In this document: positions 57,485-64,000 of the stretch, piece after piece | Numbering within the stretch: the first letter of the stretch is position 1 | Layout: every line of letters begins with the position of its first letter | Assembly: GCA_027924585.1 (NCBI GenBank) | Contig: BSBM01000001.1 | Coordinates: 55,965,501-56,029,500 of the forward strand | Direction of reading: 5' to 3' | From: Larix kaempferi | Taxonomy: Eukaryota; Streptophyta; Pinopsida; Pinales; Pinaceae | Length of the DNA: 64,000 nucleotides | Program-made: the position numbers and the translations under genes | Notes under the pieces: model-generated | The model's database searches: none | What the model was told of the DNA's origin: nothing | What the model saw: the letters and a program-made list of their open reading frames with translations, nothing else

Positions 57485-58079
57485 TGTAACAACCCTCATA
57501 TATGAATATAGGGAATATTTTATATAATATGATAGAATGTAATATAGTATAATGTAAATAATCAAATGAAAAATGAAAAAGAAGTAATGGAAAACAAATT
57601 TTGCATAAAGATAGAAATTAAATAAGAAATTAAGAAATTGGGAGAAGGAGGGGATAAAAAGAGGAGAAGAATTGAAGATAGGGATGTTTTTTTGGCATTT
57701 GGAAGAGGAGATCTTGAGGAGAGGAAAGCAAGATAGCACTAGCATAGGGTTAATTATTGGGGGATCGGGGGCCTCAGCCATTGGCTGGGGGTTGGTTGGG
57801 TGGAGAGTCATCCCCCCACCTTCTGTTGCACTCTAGGAGCTGTAAAGGTAATGGTAGCTGCTAGGTCATCTAACAAGGTATGGCTCCTTAATTTTCATTG
57901 CATATTTTCTGTTATTATTGATTATATCCACTTTCTTTTGTCAGATTTCTATGCATGTTGTTCTTGTTTGTTTCTGGATTTTATATGATTTTAGATTATT
58001 GTGTTGGTTCAGAGATCTGCATGCATATTTAATATTATTTCATTATTTAGTCGGTTTTATGAGTTTTAGGGTCTTTACA
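57485..58079 (+). repeat. 3' LTR of the 50.2-58.1 kb element
   Basis: 595 bp, colinear with 50164-50758. Confidence 0.93.
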
Positions 58080-58084
58080 TAAGT

Positions 58085-58640
58085 ATTAAGGATTGAGTAA
58101 ATTGTTAAAATGGAAAATAGAGACAATAATTTTGTAAGGATTAAATAAATGAAAATATGGTTCGCATCGTGATCATTCTCAATCTATCTTCTTCATATTT
58201 TCTTTTCTTCACACTTGGTAGTTTTGACATCTTCTCATATCAATCATATGAGAATGGAGGTTGAAATCGTAGATCTGCCGAATCTTTAACTTGAGATATC
58301 GCTATAAATGTCATACCTTGCCTCTCTTGCTTTCCAATACTAAGAGTAGCTTTCTCTAATGTCAATCCTTGTGACTTATGGATTGTGATGTCTAGTACAC
58401 ATTTCTTTAGATGGTGCCGATATATTATCGTCAATTTCAATCTCCTTATCTTGGGCCATATCAGTAATTGGAACTTCTTGAAATGGGACCATGTCATCAA
58501 CACGTCGATCTCTGACCATTACACATTGAGCATCTCCCACAGTTGGTACTACTTGTATATTGGTTGAGTATTGTCTTTGTTGTTCTACATTTTGATTTAT
58601 TTGTTGTTCTGCAAACTGATTTTTTTGTTCTTCCAATTGC
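58085..58640 (-). pseudogene. PIF1-type helicase C-terminus, Helitron-like copy A
   Basis: The minus frame 58240-58503 contains DITIHKSQGLTLEKATLSIG (near 58325-58384) and QGMTFIAISQVKD (near 58283-58321), the late SF1 helicase motifs as found in PIF1/Helitron RepHel proteins (roles: DNA unwinding during rolling-circle transposition). An overlapping minus frame, 58376-58636, holds the preceding part (MVRDRRVDDMVPFQ, QDKEIEIDD), so one frameshift or an intron lies near 58430. The Walker motifs and the Rep nuclease are absent. The segment is the continuation of copy A after the LTR element. Confidence 0.65.
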
Positions 58641-58943
58641 TTTAACTTTTTCTCTCGATATGTCTTTGTCGATGAACGTTTTGTTTTCTTTGTTCTTCTC
58701 GTTCTTCTGCTGTCAATTCGCCTAACTTTTTTTTCGATTTTCTTTTTGTTGATCTGCGTTTTGTTTTTTCCGTTCTTCTCCTTCTTCTACTGTCATTTCG
58801 TCATTTTGTACATTTTGATTTATTTGTTGTTCTGCAAATTGATTTTCGAAGTTAATAGATCTATCTCTCAAAGGACATGTCATTTTGAGGACGCCATGTA
58901 AGATAAAAAAGACTTTAAACTTATATCTACTTTTTAAAAACAT
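58600..58943 (-). pseudogene. Basic N-terminal-like segment of Helitron protein, copy 1
   Basis: Minus-strand peptides rich in Arg, Lys, Glu and Gln (KQLEEQKNQF, NQFAEQQINQN, EEGEERKKQN) as seen at the N-termini of some plant Helitron helicases. It is followed directly by the helicase C-terminus, so the middle of the protein is deleted. It is a close relative of 59423-59692. Confidence 0.45.
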
Positions 58944-59422
58944 CTAAACATATCACAATAAATGATAATATCTTTTGTATTGATATGCCATTAGTATCTA
59001 TGTAGATATTTTTTTTTATATGCTTAAGAATTTTTTTTCTTATGTTTGGAGTCCATATTTAAGCTCCAAATAGATAAACAAAAATACCCATCTTAATAGT
59101 TGTGTTTTTGGGAAAAAATTCATAAAAACTCATTTTTCCCACTTAAGTGTTTACCATTTAAAATCCTAAGAATGCATGTAATTAATGTGATGAAAACACG
59201 TAGATTTTAGACGAGGTAGTGGTCGCATCTAACTTGCCAGTCTTGTTCGATATAATCTTTCTTTCTAAGTATCACAATGGTGTTATCATTATACAATAAG
59301 TAATAAATCACATGCAACTATAATATTGCCAACTCAAGTATATATATTCCCATATATAAATATAAATTTAGAGTATTCAAAACATGTTTAAAAAAGGAGA
59401 TGCCATTGTTGACTCTACCAGC
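58944..59422. other. AT-rich stretch
   Basis: No coding or repeat recognised. Confidence 0.35.
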
Positions 59423-59720
59423 TTAGATTTGTTGTTTTGCAAACTGATTTTTTTGTTCTTCCAATTGCTTCAACTTTCTCTCTCGATACACTCTTCGTCG
59501 ATCAATGTTTCGTTTTCTTTGTTCTTCTCGTTCTTCTGCTGTCAATTCGCCTAAATTTTTTTTCGATTTTCTTTTTGTTGATCTGCGTTTTGTTTTGTTC
59601 GTTCTTCTCCTTCTTCTACTGTCATTTTGTCCAACTTCCTTTTTCGAAATTCTTTTTATTCTTCTGCTTTTCGTTTCAAGTCTTCTTCTCATTCTTTTGT
59701 TGTCATATCGTAAGATTTTC
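59423..59720 (-). pseudogene. Basic N-terminal-like segment of Helitron protein, copy 2
   Basis: 89 open codons on the minus strand, with KRRSTKRKSKKNLGELTAEE (near 59533-59600) and RRRVYRERKLKQLEEQKNQF (near 59430-59500). Nearly the same sequence as 58615-58815. This is a duplication of about 200 bp within the element. Confidence 0.5.
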
Positions 59721-60229
59721 TTCCTTGATATGTTTTACGACCGTCGGTGTTCTGTATTTTTTGTTCTTTGTCAGTTTGTCTCATAGCATCTTCTGCATGG
59801 AGATCTTCCATTTCTAGTTTAGAATCTATATCAAAAAATTCAAACATTAACATATACACTAAAATTTATGCATCGATGAAATCCACACCAAAATTTATTC
59901 ATCCAGGAAATATACACTAAAATCAATGCGTCCATGGTATAACAGCTGCACTGAAAATTATGCAATAAAAAAAACCCATACACTAAAATCTATGCGTCCA
60001 TACACTAAAATCAATGCGTCCATAGAATAACATCTACACTGAAAAAAATGCAATAAAAAGACCCCATACTCTGAAATCTATGTAAGTCTAAAACTCACTT
60101 TACATGAAATTCAATATATTTACAAAATTCTATATTTTTTTTTTTTAAAGTAGGTGATCTGGGAAGATTTAGCCTTGGACCTCATGCCCATTATCCCAAA
60201 ACCCTTACCACTATACCACATGTAATTTT
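59721..60229. other. AT-rich stretch with short 'aaatctatgcgtcca' repeats
   Basis: Between 59840 and 60090 the phrases 'acactaaaat', 'atgcgtcca' and 'gcaataaaaa' recur several times without a fixed period. No gene. Confidence 0.4.
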
Positions 60230-60460
60230 TATTAGACATAGTAAAGAACTTATATAATTAAATATTAATATTAATATATGTTTTAATTTAAATATAAATT
60301 AAATGTTAATTTAGATTTAAATATAAATTTAAATTCAATATAAATATTACACTATATTTTAATTTTAATCTAAATACAAATTTAATTATAAATTTAAATG
60401 TATAAATTAAAATTAAAATTAAAATTAGATTTTTCCCATACAAACATTACCGTAAAACTT
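60230..60460. repeat. AT low-complexity tract
   Basis: Nearly pure A/T with 'aatttaaatataaattt'-like words. Confidence 0.8.
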
Positions 60461-60496
60461 CATTAAACTTATATTTTTTTACATTGGTGACACGAG

Positions 60497-60625
60497 GGGC
60501 TACGGTGGAGGAGGACAGGAGGGAGGAGGATGGGAGGTAGATGAGAGGGAGGAGGACGGGAGGGGCTGCACTGGAGGAGGGGAGGAGGGGAGGGGTGTGC
60601 TGGAGGAGGAGCGGAGGAGGGGAGT
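60497..60625. repeat. G-rich purine minisatellite
   Basis: Irregular repeats of ggagg, gagggga and ggaggag on the plus strand with many GG and GGGG runs, right after the AT tract. The minus-strand Pro/Ser frames over it are by-products. Confidence 0.8.
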
Positions 60626-61299
60626 GATTGCCACACAATGGTATTCTTGTGGTTTCTATAGATCACGTGTCATTACTTATTTGTAGCTTTTTGTACATGA
60701 AATAGAGTATGCAGTCAAAAAAATCTGTAACTGCAAGGCGAATTGTTTACTTTGGTTCTTTGAATCACCCTTTGGGGCCAGATCTTCGATAATGTACCTT
60801 TCCTGAGTGATAATTTTGTATAAATCCATTGATTATTCTTTTATCTGTTACTCATCGGTGCTAGGATTTGGATTGGATTTGGTACATTTGATGGGCCTTT
60901 GTCCCTCTACATTATTTCATTATATTTTGTAATTTTTTGGGTCATAAATCTGGCATGGTTTGCAATAGATGTACTTGCCTCTTCATCATTCAGGGAATAA
61001 TTTAAGACCGGGCATTTCAAAGGGCCCATCATCTCTATACTTTAAGAGTTGATGGCCAATGAAGAGAGTGGTATCTTACAGTTCTTAGCTACTTTTGGTA
61101 TATTTGCAGAGACGCATATATTTTATACATTGGAATCTTTGCAGAGGCAAGATATAATTTAATCAAAGCCTTACGACGTAACAAAGGAACTTGTGGACTT
61201 TGGATTGCAACGATGGCATTAGCTTCCATCCATTGATCCTCATTGTAAATATGGCTATGATGTTTAAGGTAATATTAGAATACTAATTCTATAGATTTC
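60626..61299. other. Unassigned stretch
   Basis: No coding or repeat recognised. Confidence 0.35.
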
Positions 61300-61600
61300 A
61301 GGCTTTCCTAGATCCAAATCCTAGTCTCTATCAAGCACCGAGAGGGATCAAATCTCCCGAGGTGCAAACTTCTCCTCGAAAATTTCCTTGAGTGCAATAC
61401 CTGAGAAGAGGTTTGAACCTCAGGATATTTGATCCCTCTCGACACTTTATAGAGCCTAGGATTTGGATCTAGGCTGGTTTCAGTCGTGGGCAGTGACACA
61501 AAATTGGATTTTGATTAGCATTGTAAGGAACAGGTTAAGTTGAAAGCACAGACACGTTTACAAGGATTATCATAATGTAAGTAATAAGTATTAAGGATTG
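61300..61600. repeat. Helitron-like copy B, inverted repeat and uninterrupted sites
   Basis: The inverted repeat 61318-61456 matches that of copy A. It continues without break through 'ggatttggatctaggctggt' (61459-61478) and 'aagtaataagtattaagg' (61579-61596), the positions where copy A carries the solo LTR and the 7.9-kb LTR element. Confidence 0.8.
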
Positions 61601-62017
61601 AGTAAATTGTTAAAATGGAAAATATAGACAATAATTTTGTAAGGATTAAATAAATGAAAATATGGTCTGCATCATGATCATTCTCAATCTATCTTCTTCA
61701 TCTTTTCTTATCTTCACACCTGGTAGTTTTGATATCTTCTCATATCAATCATATGAGAATGGAGTTTGAAATCGTAGACCTACCAAATCTTTAACTCGAG
61801 ATATCGTTGTAAATGTCATACCCTACCTCTCTTGCTTTCCAATACTAATAGTAGCTTTCTCCAATGTCAATCCTTGTGACTTATGGATTGTGATGTCTAG
61901 TATACATTTCTTTCGATGGTGCCGATATATAATCGTCAATTTCAATCTCCTTATCTTGGGCCATATCAGTAATTGGAACTGCTTACCTGGTATTCTATAG
62001 ATTTCGCGCTTTACCAA
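61590..62017 (-). pseudogene. PIF1-type helicase C-terminus, Helitron-like copy B
   Basis: Minus frame 61823-62017 has LDITIHKSQGLTLEKATISI, the same motif as copy A, but it ends earlier at a stop after GKQER. The upstream end (minus strand, near 61985) departs from copy A, so copy B is cut there. Non-functional. Confidence 0.6.
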
Positions 62018-62094
62018 ATTAATTTTTTCTATACTTGTTTATGTTGTTTTGATTTCCATTATATAGCCATTGATTTCGAAGAAACGAAAAATAC

Positions 62095-62615
62095 ACATGG
62101 TTTTATTTTATTAATGGCCGACGTAATATATCATAATATATATTACTTTTTACATTTTATTACTTTTGACAAACTTTACATGTTACATCCATTACAAGAT
62201 CTCCGTCATACTATTACTTTTTACATTTTATTACTTTTTACATTTTTTTATTACTTTTGACAAACGTTACATGTTACATCCATTACAAGATCTCCCTCAT
62301 ACTATTACTTTTTACATTTAATTACTTTCGACAAACGTTACATGTTACATCTGTTACAAGATCTCCCTCATACTATTACTTTTTACATTTTATTACTTTC
62401 GACAAACGTTACATGTTACATCCGTTACAAGATATCCCTCATACTATTACTTTTAACATTTTATTACTTTCCACAAACATTACATGCTACATTCGTTACA
62501 ATATCTCCCTCATACTATTACTTTTTACATTTTATTACTTTCGACAAACGTTACATGTTACATCCATTACAAGATCTCCCTCATACTGGGTTGTAGAGCG
62601 CCTCTCGCGCAATAA
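62095..62615. repeat. 71-bp tandem array and hairpin end
   Basis: About six units of 71 bp ('aagatctccctcatactatt' onward; starts near 62285, 62357, 62428, 62499, 62570), the first irregular. The last unit leads into 'tgggttgtagagcgcctctc' and GCGC-CTCTC-GCGC at 62599-62611. The inverse of this end is at 55000-55045. Confidence 0.8.
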
Positions 62616-64000
62616 CATTTTATTTTTAAAAATTATATTAAGCATAAATATCTTTTTCAAATGTAACATTTGTTTGGTTGTCAGTTTTCCCCCTAGCTTG
62701 GATATGTTCAAGAATAGTTCAAACCTGCATTTGAATGTGAGTTTCCTTTCCTCTTCTATCGGTGCTTGTTTCATGAAATCTCCCTACATACCATAACTTA
62801 CCAGTAATTAAATGGTTGCATATTTTTAGTAATAAGTTAGTAAAATAATTCTTATAGTTACAAATCAGGCATACAATTTGAAGAATACACCTTGGCCAAG
62901 TTTTTGTTGGTCGTCCTTCTCTAACCTATCGTAGATGGCCTTGCATTTATCTTGAAGCCTACAAGAAGTTTTAAGGACATTGGATAATGCAATTTTTATG
63001 TTGAACTTTAGAAATATTTCATACTTAAGGAAATTCCAAATGTTATGCATTCCTCCATCTGGAAGTGTCTTTACTTGTCTTCTCATGCCTTTTTAATTTT
63101 CATCCTCCCGAAGAGTGTTCCACTCTCTCTTTGAAATCACAATAGGTCAATAATACCTAGGGTTTTTTCTAGATTAACCCTATATGTATCACTTATCATT
63201 TTCAAATATTTACTTGTAATAATGGTTACTTGAGCTTGGTTGAAAATATCTCCAAATAGACAAACCATGTATTCCATGATCTCCTTCAAATGAGAAGGTT
63301 GTTGGTTAAATATGGTATGAATGGTTTTTCCAAAAAGATATAAATAGCTCTCTTGTAGGAACTTATAAAACATATTATTTCCTATCAAACTATTAATATT
63401 AGAAAAATATTAAAAGTTACTACAATTATATCACATTATGGGAGATAAATGCATTATTAGTTACCTGGGATTTATTGTATCTTTAATGGGACTAGGTTTT
63501 CATCCATGAGAATATCAATGGATAATGTCCCACTACTCTTGATGCAAGCCACTCCATAAAATGCTTCACATGATCCATGATTCATCCCATGCATAGGGGT
63601 TTCATGTGAGTGACCATAAGTTGAACTGAGAGTATCAAATACAAGGATCATACTATTATTTATTGGGGAATAAGATGATGCAATGTGTGTAGGAGGCGGG
63701 GTTGGATCTAATCTGATGGCTACGTTATTGGTGGTGGTGGGGGCATGTAATGGCATAGTCATTGGTGTTGCATGACTGTTTCCAACACCAAGCTGATGAG
63801 GCTCAATTATTTTAAGAAAATTATGATACTCATATTCCAAATAATTCCATTTCTTGTTATAGGTTGATATAAGATTAAATAAAATTGTAAAATATTGAAC
63901 AAGATAAACTAGACAAATTTACTTGTAGCTTACTTGGAATTATCTAAGTCTATGGACCAAAATGATTTTCCTTTGTGTTTGTTTCAGAGATTCAAAGTTA
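62616..64000 (-). other. AT-rich right end with unassigned minus frames
   Basis: Minus frames 62865-63086 (73 codons), 63137-63388 (83) and 63472-63840 (122) follow one another with coding-like composition. The last is Pro, Thr, His and Ser rich; the middle one contains TYRVNLEKTLGIIDLL. I do not recognise the family. They could be parts of one degenerate DNA-transposon gene, but no catalytic motif is visible. Confidence 0.25.

Larger units (their letters stand above)
50164..58079 (+). mobile_element. LTR element without gag-pol, carrying nested insertions
   Basis: Two 595-bp LTRs (50164-50758 and 57485-58079), TSD TAAGT, a partial PBS (tggtat at 50761) and a purine tract (gggagaagta, 57475-57484) directly before the 3' LTR. 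The preceding 'cgggacgaagtttctt' is common upstream of Gypsy LTRs. The interior of about 6.7 kb includes a solo LTR (52314-54027), a Helitron-like fragment and a short tandem array, and no recognisable gag or pol. It is a second LARD-like element, smaller once nested pieces are removed. Confidence 0.85.

Noticed and set aside
60140-60225. tRNA-like stretch ('accactataccacatg')
   Set aside because: I could not place the four arms or a convincing A and B box; it looks like a common plant repeat end.
62095-62615. 71-bp array as a further hairpin array
   Set aside because: I could not find a stem of 5 bp or more with a short loop shared by the units, apart from the terminal GCGC hairpin.
63472-63840. 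Minus frame of 122 codons as a host gene
   Set aside because: Pro/Thr/Ser/His-rich without a recognisable domain, in repeat-dense sequence; kept only as an unassigned frame within the right-end entry.

Overview
The window looks like intergenic chromatin from a very large, transposon-packed plant genome. Every coding trace I can name is a retrotransposon or Helitron relic. The LTR elements use the plant initiator-tRNA-Met primer-binding site (TGGTATCAGAGC). I recognise no host gene, rRNA or tRNA. The Gypsy element with an extra ORF after integrase and the Copia families resemble ones I associate with gymnosperms, but that placement is inference.

Left part (1-8270): the 3' part of a Ty3/Gypsy element (integrase relic, then a single-frame additional ORF of about 960 codons broken only by stop codons, then an LTR). 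A diverged relative of that LTR follows.

Central nest (8271-43387): an old Copia element (level 0) has its gag-protease-integrase half at 8271-10556 and its RT-RNase H half at 41665-43387. Between them sits a second Copia (level 1, 10557-41664). That one holds a third Copia (level 2, 13317-39290, TSD AAGGT). Level 2 carries two insertions in its RT region: a long solo LTR (17309-28076) and a 9.1-kb Gypsy-type LARD (28235-37342, TSD ACTTT). The solo LTR holds a foldback MITE and a young minus-strand Copia derivative (19192-26910, TSD TTTCC) whose two 605-bp LTRs I read as identical. None of the inner elements has a complete gag-pol; several have replaced coding sequence with tandem-repeat arrays.

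Right part (43388-64000): a 5' fragment of a minus-strand Gypsy element (gag, protease, start of RT, PBS, LTR; 43700-47186), an AT-rich stretch, and Helitron-like relics with a PIF1-type helicase C-terminus. The Helitron-like copy near 49.4-58.7 kb was split by a solo LTR (49512-50038, TSD GTATC) and by a gag-pol-less LTR element (50164-58079, TSD TAAGT). The latter contains another solo LTR (52314-54027, TSD AGCTC). A second Helitron-like copy at 61.3-62.0 kb preserves both empty sites.

The most notable signal is that unrelated elements here carry tandem arrays whose units are short hairpins (stems of 5-10 bp, short loops), some with paired changes that keep the stem. These arrays sit where gag-pol is missing. 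Several long ORFs on both strands over these arrays are by-products of the repeats.
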